A stretch of 33,667 nt of DNA from an uncultured Bacilli bacterium (GTDB lineage: Bacteria; Bacillota_I; Bacilli_A; RF39; UBA660). The stretch spans positions 1 to 33,667 of the forward strand of contig CAKPQS010000013.1 in assembly GCA_934179675.1 (NCBI GenBank), read 5' to 3'. Each line of letters opens with the position of its first letter. The first letter of the stretch is position 1. The notes under the pieces were generated by a model that worked only from the letters and a program-made list of their open reading frames with translations, was not told the origin of the DNA and made no database searches. The translations under genes were made by a program, and so were the position numbers. Of the stretch, positions 7,521 through 15,287 are shown in pieces.

Positions 7521-7841
7521 CTATTTACAAGTTAAACCTTGACTTTCTAATTTTTCTAATACATCATATTTAGATTTTCCTATATAATCATTAAGATAAT
7601 CAATAATTTCTACTTTATTTTTATAGCATCTTACTTTATCGCCTAAAGTTGCACATATTTGTTTTGCTAGATTCTCATCATTATATTCACTTATACTATT
7701 TGCACTTGTTAAAACATCATTTTTAAAATACAATTCTACATTAGTAGTATATAAATCCTCTTTTTCTTTACAAACTAAATCAGCTTTTTTTGAACAACCA
7801 ACAAGCATAAGTATTGTAATTAATAACATTACTCTTTTCAT
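7521..7841 (-). CDS. Small lipoprotein, paralogue of the next gene upstream
   Basis: This 106-residue protein has a lipoprotein signal (lipobox LVGC, mature Cys16). The mature part has four further Cys, including C-terminal TCK, and a layout closely resembling that of the gene at 7880-8209: a short beta-like segment, an 'A..IC..L' motif, a Cys before a lysine/asparagine-rich strand, then Y-x2-Y and a final 'L.S.G.TCK'. The start has GGAGG 8 nt upstream. It ends 7 nt before the zinc-ribbon gene. It is probably an anchored extracytoplasmic protein with disulfides or metal; function unknown. Confidence 0.75.
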   Translation of the reverse strand: MKRVMLLITILMLVGCSKKADLVCKEKEDLYTTNVELYFKNDVLTSANSISEYNDENLAKQICATLGDKVRCYKNKVEIIDYLNDYIGKSKYDVLEKLESQGLTCK

Positions 7842-7879
7842 CTTTTATCCTCCAAAAATATTATATCATATTTTAAATA

Positions 7880-8209
7880 TTACTTACAATTATAATTGTT
7901 ACTTTTTAAGTATTCCACTAATTCATTTTTATTAGTAAAATTTATATCCAAATAATCTTTATAATTTTTATAAATAATTATATTTTCCTTACATTCAACG
8001 TTAATATCTGTTAGTTTTAAAAGCGTACAATAATTATTCGCGTCTTCATTACTTCTAAATTGACTTTTAATATTTATATTTTTAATATTATCTTTAGTAC
8101 CAACAATTAATATATTTATTTTTTCATTTGTTTCTTCTTTAATACATGTTGTTTTATTCGAACATCCAACAAGTAATAAACAGATTATTAAAATCATTAT
8201 TTTTTTCAT
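7880..8209 (-). CDS. Small lipoprotein, paralogue of the next gene downstream
   Basis: This 109-residue lipoprotein starts with a short signal and lipobox LVGC (Cys17 in this numbering). It shares the Cys pattern of the 7521-7841 product (CIKE near the N-terminus, YC..L, V.C..N.I.I, and C-terminal NCK), so the two are tandem duplicates that have diverged strongly. I chose the ATG at 8209 (MKKIMIL), preceded by TGATG, over the upstream ATG at 8218, because a typical lipoprotein signal starts there. It is separated from its neighbours by 38 and 38 nt. Function unknown. Confidence 0.7.
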   Translation of the reverse strand: MKKIMILIICLLLVGCSNKTTCIKEETNEKINILIVGTKDNIKNINIKSQFRSNEDANNYCTLLKLTDINVECKENIIIYKNYKDYLDINFTNKNELVEYLKSNNYNCK

Positions 8210-8247
8210 ATTCATCATATATAAATTATATAATTATTATTACTTTT

Positions 8248-9162
8248 TTACAAGTATGTTTTTTTAAATTTTTTATACAATTTTTTATTTGTTTTATATA
8301 TTTCATTAGTTTTTTTATGGTATAAATTTGAATTAAGTGCTAATGATTCATCAAGTTCTTCAAGTACACATTCAATATAATCATTTTTAGTTCTTTTATG
8401 TATATAATATTCAAATACAAAACAATGTTCTTTTCTATCAATTTTATTAAAACTGTCATTATAATAATTTAATGGAATATATATATTTTCACAATCAAGT
8501 TTCAAAAATTTACCATCGTAAGAATATTCGGCATTATTAAATGAATCCAAATAATAAGTTTTATTTTTTAATTTCAACATTGTTATAAGATGACATAATT
8601 CATTATTTAAATTTGTACAAAATACATCATATGCTTCGTATCCTAAACATCTAAATACATCTGTTGTTAATTGAGCAAAACTTCTACATACACCATTTCC
8701 TTTTATAATTTGGTATGAATAGTTATATGGTTCATCTATTTTATTTTCTGGAAAAAATATTTTTTTATATGATATTTTACCATCATATATATTATCATGT
8801 AAAAATTTCATAATGCATATAGGATCATCAATACAATTTTCATCTATGTAATCAGCAATATTTTTAATTATTTGATTATATATTTTATCGCGTGTATCAA
8901 CCAATTTCCTTAAATCAATTTGTTTGATATTTTTTTCAATTCTATCTAAAGTAGTGTATATTGAGCTAGAAATAATTGTCATAAAATATGTTGTTTGAAG
9001 AATAATTTGATTCATTTTAAATTTATCATTTGGTAAATCGGAAAATAATTTTAATATTGATGAAAATGCTATCACATTTAATGTTATATATGAAAAATCT
9101 GATAAGTTTTCTTTAACGAATTCCCAATTATTATAATCCCTTAAATCATTATATTTTTTCAT
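8248..9162 (-). CDS. Transglutaminase-like cysteine hydrolase-fold protein
   Basis: This 304-residue protein contains a transglutaminase-like core. A Cys in GNGVCRSFA (C159), a His in CHLITML (H191) and an Asp in YYLDS (D206) are spaced as in the Cys-His-Asp triad of this superfamily. The N-terminus has two hydrophobic stretches (about 26-40 and 52-70) that may be membrane spans; no cleavable signal is evident. The C-terminal 60 residues are charged and lysine-rich. Members act as proteases, transglutaminases or peptide N-glycanases, and the substrate here is unknown. The start has GGTGAT 5 nt upstream. It is the first gene of the - strand run leading to holA. Confidence 0.7.
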   Translation of the reverse strand: MKKYNDLRDYNNWEFVKENLSDFSYITLNVIAFSSILKLFSDLPNDKFKMNQIILQTTYFMTIISSSIYTTLDRIEKNIKQIDLRKLVDTRDKIYNQIIKNIADYIDENCIDDPICIMKFLHDNIYDGKISYKKIFFPENKIDEPYNYSYQIIKGNGVCRSFAQLTTDVFRCLGYEAYDVFCTNLNNELCHLITMLKLKNKTYYLDSFNNAEYSYDGKFLKLDCENIYIPLNYYNDSFNKIDRKEHCFVFEYYIHKRTKNDYIECVLEELDESLALNSNLYHKKTNEIYKTNKKLYKKFKKTYL

Positions 9163-9243
9163 AAAATCACCACATGCATATTATACATTTGTAAAATTTA
9201 AATGTAAAGGAAAAAAAATATTTATTTTCGTATTTTTATGTGC

Positions 9244-9249
9244 TATAAT
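9244..9249 (+). promoter_or_regulatory. Extended -10 promoter of the pyrophosphatase gene
   Basis: A consensus TATAAT preceded by TGC gives an extended -10. The -35 position (TTTATT, 9221-9226, spacer 17) is weak, as allowed for extended -10 promoters. The same TGC-TATAAT element stands upstream of the gene at 14260. Confidence 0.65.
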
Positions 9250-9274
9250 CTTAATATGTAAGGAGGATAAAAAA

Positions 9275-10888
9275 GTGGATAAAATATATGTTTTTGGACA
9301 TAAAAAACCCGATACTGATTCTGTTACATCAGCAATAGCATATTCCAAATTAAAAAATATGCTAGGTTTTAAATGTGAACCAAGAGTATTAGGCGATATA
9401 AATAACGAAACTAAATATATCTTAAAGCATTTTAAAGTTAGTATGCCAAAATACTTAAATGATGTAAAAGTACAAATAAAAGATTTAAATTATCGTAAAG
9501 GATGTTTTATTGAATCAAATGAATCAATTTATAATGCATATAAATATATGATGAGCAAATTTATAAGTTCCGTTCCTATTTCAACTGCTGGATATTTTGA
9601 TGGTGTTTTATCAATGAAAGATATTACGACAGATTATATTAGTAATAAAAATAGAAAATTAAATTCAACTTATCATCATACAATTGAAGTATTAAGTGGA
9701 ACAGAAGTATTAAAATTTAATGAAAAATTTTCCTATGATTTAATTGCGCCATTTAAAGTTAGTGAAACATTTTTAAAAGAAACAAAAATGGATTCAAATA
9801 ATTGTTTAATTATTGGTGATAGAACAAATATTATTGAAAATGCAATTAACAATAATATTGGCATGATTATTTTAATTGATAATGTTGATTTAAAGGAGTC
9901 ATTAATTGATTTAGCTAAAAAAAATAAAGTTAATATAATTAAAACTGAAAAAAATTACTTCGAAGTCATAAAACTAATTAATTTAGCAAATGGTATAAAT
10001 ACTGTATCGTATGAAAAAAATATTGTTTGTTTTAAAGAGGAAATGACAGTTGATGATGCTTTAGATCAATTAAAAATAAATCATCATAATTACTATCCTA
10101 TAGTTGATGAAGGAAATAAATGTTTGGGTTTATTAAAGGTATCTGATTTAGATGAAAAAACACCTAAAAAGGTTATTTTAGTTGACCATAACGAAGCATT
10201 ACAAAGTGTTGATGGTTTAAATGAAGCTGAAATAATTGAAATAATTGATCATCATAAAATTGGAACTATAGGTACCGATAGACCCATTAATTTTAGAAAT
10301 ATGACTGTTGGTAGTACTAATACAATTATTTATACATTATATAAAGAACATAATGCTCAAATTGATAAAGATATTGCTGGTATTATGGCATCTGGTATTA
10401 TTTCTGATACATTACTATTAAAATCCCCTACTACAACTCCACTTGATGTTAAAGCATTAAATGAATTATCAGTTATAGCAGGAATAGATTATGAATCATT
10501 TGGATTAAAGATGTTTAAAAATGGATCTATTTTTTCTGGAAAAACAAAAGAAGAAGTATTTTTCCAAGACTTTAAATCATTTGAAATTGATGATAAAAAG
10601 GTTGGTATTAGTCAAGTTTTAACTATTGATATTGATACCTTTATAAATCAAAAGAAAGAATATATTTCTTTAATAGAAGATATTTGTTTTGATAAAAATT
10701 ATAATGTTCTTGCAATGTTTGTAACAGATATTTTAGGTGAATGTTCTTATATTTTCTACAACAAATCATCTCAAAATATTTTTGATTTCTGTTTTGGTGA
10801 TTGTTATGAAGGTAAAAGATTAGATGGTTATGTTTCAAGAAAGAAACAAATTATTCCAGTAATTATGAAAGCATTAGGACATAGATAA
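9275..10888 (+). CDS. ppaC: Family II (Mn-dependent) inorganic pyrophosphatase with CBS and DRTGG domains
   Basis: This enzyme hydrolyses pyrophosphate in the cytoplasm and so drives biosynthesis. The DHH catalytic part is split: HKKPDTDSV at 9-17 (His9, Asp13, Asp15) and then VDHNE (303-307), DHHKIG (325-330) and SDT (377-379). In between lie a CBS motif (about 70-125), a DRTGG-like domain (about 130-245, with GDRTN) and a second CBS motif (about 250-300). The DHHA2 domain ends with SRKKQ, the substrate-binding motif. The 537-residue length is normal for CBS-PPases, which are known to respond to adenine nucleotides. It uses a GTG start with AAGGAGG 9 nt upstream. It stands alone between divergent and convergent neighbours. 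Confidence 0.95.
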   Translation: MDKIYVFGHKKPDTDSVTSAIAYSKLKNMLGFKCEPRVLGDINNETKYILKHFKVSMPKYLNDVKVQIKDLNYRKGCFIESNESIYNAYKYMMSKFISSVPISTAGYFDGVLSMKDITTDYISNKNRKLNSTYHHTIEVLSGTEVLKFNEKFSYDLIAPFKVSETFLKETKMDSNNCLIIGDRTNIIENAINNNIGMIILIDNVDLKESLIDLAKKNKVNIIKTEKNYFEVIKLINLANGINTVSYEKNIVCFKEEMTVDDALDQLKINHHNYYPIVDEGNKCLGLLKVSDLDEKTPKKVILVDHNEALQSVDGLNEAEIIEIIDHHKIGTIGTDRPINFRNMTVGSTNTIIYTLYKEHNAQIDKDIAGIMASGIISDTLLLKSPTTTPLDVKALNELSVIAGIDYESFGLKMFKNGSIFSGKTKEEVFFQDFKSFEIDDKKVGISQVLTIDIDTFINQKKEYISLIEDICFDKNYNVLAMFVTDILGECSYIFYNKSSQNIFDFCFGDCYEGKRLDGYVSRKKQIIPVIMKALGHR

Positions 10889-10934
10889 AACTATTAATTT
10901 TTTTAATTATTGAATCAATCTAAAGTAAAAAAAT

Positions 10935-11069
10935 AAGTGCAATTAAATAATAAAAGTGTGTTTTCAAAAGAAAATGCACTTTTATAATTCTTTATCAAAT
11001 AGTGAGTACAACCAAAAATCTTGATAAAGAAATTTGATAAAGCTGGTGCTAAAATGCACTTGCTTTTTT
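10935..11069 (+). ncRNA. Possible structured RNA or tandem terminators after ppaC
   Basis: The stretch holds several interlocking stems. A long hairpin (about 10952-10984) has near-symmetric arms around AAAA. An 11-bp perfect inverted repeat has arms CTTTATCAAAT at 10990-11000 and ATTTGATAAAG at 11032-11042. A second hairpin with a T6 tail lies at 11040-11069. AAGTGCA at 10935-10941 is perfectly complementary to TGCACTT at both 10975-10981 and 11055-11061, so alternative folds are possible. No + strand gene follows, which argues for a free small RNA or a processed 3' end rather than a riboswitch. I match it to no known RNA family. Confidence 0.35.
11040..11069 (+). terminator. Rho-independent terminator after ppaC
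   Basis: A stem with arms AAGC-GTGC and GCAC-GCTT (with a short internal mismatch) is followed by six T. It is the distal end of + strand transcription from ppaC. The DNA from 11070 to 11208 holds nothing I can recognise. Confidence 0.65.
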
Positions 11070-11208
11070 GTATGTAATAGATTTTTATATATCATGATTC
11101 AGGTTTAGAGTTTTTTTAAATTAAAAAAATATATATGAAAAACGAAATTTAAATTTACCGATTTTCTACATTTTGTTTTACCATTTACAATATTAAATAA
11201 TTAATAAT

Positions 11209-11239
11209 AAAAAAACTAATCCATTTCTGAATTAGTTAT
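11209..11239 (-). terminator. Terminator of the tRNA-Glu/tRNA-Met transcript
   Basis: On the - strand, a hairpin with arms AACTAAT and ATTAGTT (7 bp, extended by CA/TG) is followed by a T7 tract. It lies 42 bp beyond the tRNA-Met 3' end. Confidence 0.75.
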
Positions 11240-11280
11240 TTATCAAACTCAAACTATAAAAGTTCGAATAAAATTTCTTA

Positions 11281-11357
11281 TGGTAGCGGGAGAGGGATTC
11301 GGACCCCCGACATCACGGGTATGAACCGTGTGTTCTAGCCAACTGAACTATCCCGCC
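11281..11357 (-). tRNA. tRNA-Met (CAT), elongator type
   Basis: A cloverleaf of 77 nt includes an encoded CCA. The anticodon loop TTCATAC gives CAT. The acceptor GGCGGGA pairs with TCCCGCT (one G-T pair). The sequence closely resembles the Bacillus elongator tRNA-Met and lacks the initiator features (C1-A72 mismatch, three G-C pairs in the anticodon stem). A lysidine-modified tRNA-Ile cannot be fully excluded, but the body favours Met. Confidence 0.92.
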
Positions 11358-11428
11358 ATTAAGTAAGCATTATTAATATATCACATAATAATATAAAATA
11401 CAATACCTTTTTTTAAAAAATATATAAT

Positions 11429-11505
11429 TGGTAGCCTGTACGGGGTTCGAACCCGTGAATGTAACCTTGAGAGGGTTATGTGTTAACCAATTTCACCAAC
11501 AGGCC
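11429..11505 (-). tRNA. tRNA-Glu (CTC)
   Basis: The 77-nt cloverleaf has an encoded CCA. Anticodon stem TAACC/GGTTA encloses loop CTCTCAA, so the anticodon is CTC. The T arm has GTTCGAA. The acceptor is GGCCTGT with ACAGGCT. It lies upstream of tRNA-Met in the same transcript. Confidence 0.9.
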
Positions 11506-11525
11506 ATAATTTACAAAACAATAAT

Positions 11526-11554
11526 ATTTTATCATATTTTAAATAACTATGCAA
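11526..11554 (-). promoter_or_regulatory. Promoter of the tRNA-Glu/tRNA-Met transcript
   Basis: On the - strand: -35 TTGCAT (11549-11554), 17-bp spacer, -10 TAAAAT (11526-11531). It ends 21 bp before the tRNA-Glu 5' end. Confidence 0.75.
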
Positions 11555-11726
11555 CAAAAATGTAAAATAAATAGCATATAATGGTTTGGTATGCACAAAA
11601 AGAGAACCTTACTATCATAATATTAACCCTATATAGAAAGCAGGTCCTCATATGAATATGATACCATCAAATTTTATAAATGCTTTAAAAAGTGAAATAA
11701 AAAATGTAATTAATAAAATAGTATTA

Positions 11727-12290
11727 TTATTTGGTTTTAACTTTAACAGAATTAATAATTTTTAAACCTTCAACAATTCTAGGCTCTAACTCTCTTATTT
11801 CATCAAGAGAATAGTATTCTTTATCATTATGTCCTTCAACATAATCATTTGCATCAAGAAGACAAACTTGATAGCTATTTTCTATCAAATATTTGTAATA
11901 TTCTTCATTATAAGTTGTACTTATACCATCAGAATAAACAAGCAAACTTTCATTTGGTAAATTATATAGTTCAACATAAGTCCCTAGACCACCTAAAATA
12001 TTTCTTTTATAATATATGTATTCACTTACTTCATATGTTTCTTTATTGAAAAGCAAATATACATTTGCACTATTATATAACTTTACCGCTTGACCATTTT
12101 GAATTACATATTTATAATACTCATCTACATTTGAATATTTGGTAGAAATAGAAAAAAGTTTAGGAACTCCATTTTCATCCTTATTCCCCTCATCTTTATT
12201 ACTAGCACATCCAGCAGTTCCAAGCATTACTCCAGCCAATCCTAATGCCAATAATTTTTTTTTAATTTCAATTAAATTGTTTTTGTTCAT
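11727..12290 (-). CDS. Lipoprotein of unknown function with an internal repeat
   Basis: This 187-residue protein has a long basic N-terminus, a hydrophobic core and a lipobox-like GTAGC with Cys27 (Thr at -3 is unusual). The mature part has two similar segments: EYYKYVIQNGQAVKLYNSAN (about 57-76) and EYYKYLIENSYQVCLLDAND (about 129-148), suggesting an internal duplication. The start has AGGGGGAT 7 nt upstream, and a promoter (-35 TTGATT at 12345-12350, -10 TATAAT at 12323-12328) precedes it. The 222 nt between this gene and tRNA-Glu hold only the tRNA promoter. It is predicted to be anchored on the outer face of the membrane; its role is not recognised. Confidence 0.75.
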   Translation of the reverse strand: MNKNNLIEIKKKLLALGLAGVMLGTAGCASNKDEGNKDENGVPKLFSISTKYSNVDEYYKYVIQNGQAVKLYNSANVYLLFNKETYEVSEYIYYKRNILGGLGTYVELYNLPNESLLVYSDGISTTYNEEYYKYLIENSYQVCLLDANDYVEGHNDKEYYSLDEIRELEPRIVEGLKIINSVKVKTK

Positions 12291-12322
12291 ATATATATCC
12301 CCCTAAAACAAAGTTAAGCTAT

Positions 12323-12350
12323 ATTATAACAAATTTAATTTAAAAATCAA
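12323..12350 (-). promoter_or_regulatory. Promoter of the lipoprotein gene
   Basis: On the - strand: -35 TTGATT (12345-12350), 16-bp spacer, consensus -10 TATAAT (12323-12328). It lies 33 bp before the start codon. Confidence 0.65.
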
Positions 12351-12445
12351 CTTTTTTTATAAAATTTATGGATTAATCAATTAAAAATAATGCTCTCATT
12401 ATTTTAATAAAAAGATTTTATCAAATAAAAATTACAAAATTTTAT

Positions 12446-12473
12446 AATTAAAAATCTCTTTATTAAAGAGATT
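12446..12473 (-). terminator. Terminator of the DUF362 gene
   Basis: On the - strand, arms AATCTCTTTA and TAAAGAGATT are followed by TTTTAATTAT. The stop codon of the DUF362 gene lies in the loop region. Confidence 0.75.
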
Positions 12474-13350
12474 CATTATCAATATTTATTAATTCATATT
12501 CTTTTGAACCAAAACCAAGATCTAAAGAAGCATCTATTATATATCCTCCATTTCTTGTTTCAATTCGATCAATTAATTTATCTTTCCCATCACAATTGCT
12601 ATTATAAACTAAGTCCAAACAAGCTTTATCAAGTGCAACCGGATCCAAACTAGCAAGAATACCAATATCATCCATACAAGGATCTTCAGCTTTTTTACAA
12701 CAATCACAATCAACACTTATATTTTTCATAATATTAATATAAGCAATATTATTTTTAAAATGATTATGTATTGAATAAGCAGCATCTGCCATAGATTCTA
12801 TAAATAAATCTTGATTAGGTAAATTACTCCAAAGTTTATCTACATCATTTGTTTTACCAGCAGTATGAATATAAGCCTTACCACTACTAGATGCAATACC
12901 AATTGATAATTGCTTTAAAGCACCACCAAATCCACCAATAGGATGACCTTTAAAATGTGAAATAACAAGCATTGAATCATAATTATCAATATTTTTTCCA
13001 ACATAATTTTTTTTAATTATTTTACCATTTGGAATCTCAATAACTTTAGAAGAATCACTATCCATAATATCAACATTATAATACTTAGTCCATCCATGAT
13101 TATCCATTAACTTTTGATGCTTTTCAGTTGTATTTCTCATGCCATCATAAGCAGTATTACACTCAACAACAACTCCCCCTACTCTATTTATTATATCTTT
13201 ATAAAGATCAGGTTTTAAAAAATTTTGATTGCCTACTTCTCCAGAATGTAATTTAACGGCAACATTTCCTTTTAATTGAATACCTAATTTTTCATAAATT
13301 CTTACAAGTGCATCACTACTTATTTCTTTTGTAAAATATACTTTTGCCAT
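12463..13350 (-). CDS. DUF362 domain protein
   Basis: This 295-residue protein belongs to the DUF362 family. It is recognised by GNVAVKLHSGEVGN near the N-terminus, the central SHFKGHPIGGFGGALKQLSIG, the cysteine cluster DCDCCKKAEDPC, and DIGILASLDPVALDKACLDLV. The family is often found with ferredoxin domains or iron-sulfur proteins, and its function is unsettled; no ferredoxin domain is fused here. The Cys cluster suggests a metal or cluster site. I chose the ATG at 13350 with a clear GGAGG; an upstream ATG at 13383 would add 11 residues with no ribosome site. It follows the kinase-like gene by 38 nt, and the two are probably one transcript. Confidence 0.88.
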   Translation of the reverse strand: MAKVYFTKEISSDALVRIYEKLGIQLKGNVAVKLHSGEVGNQNFLKPDLYKDIINRVGGVVVECNTAYDGMRNTTEKHQKLMDNHGWTKYYNVDIMDSDSSKVIEIPNGKIIKKNYVGKNIDNYDSMLVISHFKGHPIGGFGGALKQLSIGIASSSGKAYIHTAGKTNDVDKLWSNLPNQDLFIESMADAAYSIHNHFKNNIAYINIMKNISVDCDCCKKAEDPCMDDIGILASLDPVALDKACLDLVYNSNCDGKDKLIDRIETRNGGYIIDASLDLGFGSKEYELINIDNESL

Positions 13351-13388
13351 TTTAACCTCCAATAATATAATTTTAACAAACAATAATA

Positions 13389-14162
13389 TTATTGTCTAGT
13401 TTTTTTTATTTCAAGTATTTTATGTTCTTTAACTTCTTCTAAAAATCCCATAGTTCTTTCATATATGTCAAAACTATTAATCATCTTTTTTAAACATTCT
13501 AATTCACTAATTTTATCATTATAACTTCTTTCATCAATTTGGCTAAGGTTTCTTAAACATCCAAGTTTACCTTTAAATAAATAATTATACATTTCTATTA
13601 ATTGTTCATATATTAAATGTTCATAAAAAGAATTTCCGTAATCAATCTTAACAAATTCACCATCTAAATCTATAGGTTGTGCATGATAATCATTTTTTGA
13701 ATACATAAAATTAGATTCTTTTATATCTAATTGATATATTCCATTTCCCATAAGTTCATCAACAGCAATAAGTATTTCTTTTAAAATTTTAAATAAATTT
13801 TCACTATGTTCAGCACAGCAATCATACAAATTTTTATGATTATAAAAATATTTTATAATGATCGCAACCGGTTTTTTATTATAATAAGCAATTCCTTTAG
13901 GCAAACTTGTTAATCTAACTTTTTCTTGAGCTTCAGCCATATAATCAATTTGTCTTTCAGAAATTTTATATTGTTCTAAATCATTATTAAACATATCAAC
14001 ATCAAAATAATAGTTTTTTAATAAATCAGCGCTGAATTTTAGACCTATTTCATTATTATATGGTAAAACAATACCATATCCTCCTCTATTTTTATTAATA
14101 TTATGTTTATTTTTTTCAATTAAATTATTAATATCATTTTTTGAAAGTTTCATTATTTCCAT
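13389..14162 (-). CDS. Protein-kinase-fold protein
   Basis: This 257-residue protein shows the essential kinase elements. A Gly-rich loop RGGYGIV lies at 26-32, a Lys42 in GLKFS (VAIK position) follows, and the catalytic loop is IYQLDIKESNFM, with Asp146, Lys148 and Asn151. A metal-binding Asp165 stands in IDLD (DFG position). The HRD His is replaced (YQLD). Because all phosphotransfer residues are kept, it is probably an active kinase of an atypical, small bacterial type rather than a pseudokinase. There are no membrane segments. The start has GAGGGG 7 nt upstream. The substrate is unknown; the DUF362 gene downstream is the obvious partner candidate. Confidence 0.75.
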   Translation of the reverse strand: MEIMKLSKNDINNLIEKNKHNINKNRGGYGIVLPYNNEIGLKFSADLLKNYYFDVDMFNNDLEQYKISERQIDYMAEAQEKVRLTSLPKGIAYYNKKPVAIIIKYFYNHKNLYDCCAEHSENLFKILKEILIAVDELMGNGIYQLDIKESNFMYSKNDYHAQPIDLDGEFVKIDYGNSFYEHLIYEQLIEMYNYLFKGKLGCLRNLSQIDERSYNDKISELECLKKMINSFDIYERTMGFLEEVKEHKILEIKKTRQ

Positions 14163-14236
14163 ATTAACCCCTCATCTTAATATTATCATAAAAAAAATAA
14201 TTGTCAAATTTATATACATGTATTATATAAATATGC

Positions 14237-14242
14237 TATAAT
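14237..14242 (+). promoter_or_regulatory. Extended -10 promoter of the DUF3048 gene
   Basis: TGC followed by consensus TATAAT, 17 nt before the start codon; no good -35 element. The ribosome site GGAGG follows at 14249-14253. Confidence 0.6.
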
Positions 14243-14259
14243 TAGATAGGAGGTAAAGA

Positions 14260-15267
14260 ATGAAAAAGATATTGATTTTTTTATGTGTATTACTTACATT
14301 AGTTGGATGTACTAATTCTAAACCAAACGATGAAATTAAGCCACCAGATGAACCTAAAAAAGAGGAACAATTTAATTGGTTTGTTAATCCAGAAAGTAAT
14401 ACAAGACCATTTGCTGTTATGATAAATTGTCATAATTCTGCTTTACCACAATCAAATCTTGATAAAGCATATATTGTTTATGAGTTAATGGTTGAAGGTG
14501 GAATCACAAGAATGATGGCATTATATAAAGATGCTGATGCAGCAAAAATAGGTTCTGTTAGAAGTGCAAGATCGCAATATTTAGGATATGTATTAGAAAA
14601 TGATGCAATATATGTTTCTGCTGGTGGTTCAAAAGAAGCAATAGCATCAATTAATAAATTGGGTGTCAATAGAATGGATGTTGACAATAGTACTTATGGA
14701 TTTCGTGATAAAACTTTAAAAAGAGATTGGGAACATACTTTATTTACTTCAACTGAAAAATTAAATTTAGCTGCCAAAAATTATAATTATGAAACAAAAA
14801 CAGGTAAAGGTTTACTTTTAAACTATACAAAAGAAGAAGTTGATTTAAGTAAATATACAAGTGCAAAAGGAGCAAATAATATTTCAATTAAATATTCTGA
14901 TTATCGAACAAGCAAATACACTTATGATGCTGAAAGTAAGAGTTACTTAAGGTTTATGAATAATACTAAAAATATTGACTTAAATTCTAATGAACAATAT
15001 AAGGTTAAAAATATTATTGTTTATGGGGTAAATTATAGTACATTCTCAAGTGATGGTTATTGGGGATATCAAAAAATAGATAATATTGGTTCTGGTGAAG
15101 GATATTATATAACTAATGGCTATGCTGTTCCAATTACATGGTCAAAGAAAGATTTAAATAGTAAAACAATTTATAAAATCAAAGAAACAAATGAAGAATT
15201 AGTAGTAAATAATGGTAATACATATATTCAAATTTATCCAAAAGGAAATGATTTTTCCATAAAATAA
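14260..15267 (+). CDS. DUF3048 domain lipoprotein (YerB-like)
   Basis: This 335-residue lipoprotein has a signal of 16 residues and lipobox LVGC (Cys17), then a Pro/Glu/Lys-rich linker. The DUF3048 N-terminal domain is recognised by RPFAVMINCHNSALPQSNLDKA, YELMVEGGITRMMALY and IGSVRSARSQYL, and the C-terminal domain by GYWGYQ, TWSKKD and YIQIYP. The family, including Bacillus YerB, is extracytoplasmic and of unknown biochemical function. The start has GGAGG 7 nt upstream. It has its own promoter and terminator and shares the latter with the convergent sugar transferase gene. Confidence 0.9.
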   Translation: MKKILIFLCVLLTLVGCTNSKPNDEIKPPDEPKKEEQFNWFVNPESNTRPFAVMINCHNSALPQSNLDKAYIVYELMVEGGITRMMALYKDADAAKIGSVRSARSQYLGYVLENDAIYVSAGGSKEAIASINKLGVNRMDVDNSTYGFRDKTLKRDWEHTLFTSTEKLNLAAKNYNYETKTGKGLLLNYTKEEVDLSKYTSAKGANNISIKYSDYRTSKYTYDAESKSYLRFMNNTKNIDLNSNEQYKVKNIIVYGVNYSTFSSDGYWGYQKIDNIGSGEGYYITNGYAVPITWSKKDLNSKTIYKIKETNEELVVNNGNTYIQIYPKGNDFSIK

Positions 15268-15287
15268 AAGGACTTCAATGTCCTTTT
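15266..15287. terminator. Bidirectional terminator between the DUF3048 and sugar transferase genes
   Basis: AAAAGGAC (15266-15273) and GTCCTTTT (15280-15287) form an 8-bp perfect stem with a 6-nt loop. Both stop codons fall in the arms. Confidence 0.85.

Noticed and set aside
11652..11765. 37-codon + strand ORF (starts MNMIPSNF) and a 24-codon ORF at 11581
   Set aside because: There is no convincing ribosome site for either, and the first overlaps the end of the convergent lipoprotein gene. They may be a gene remnant but cannot be supported.
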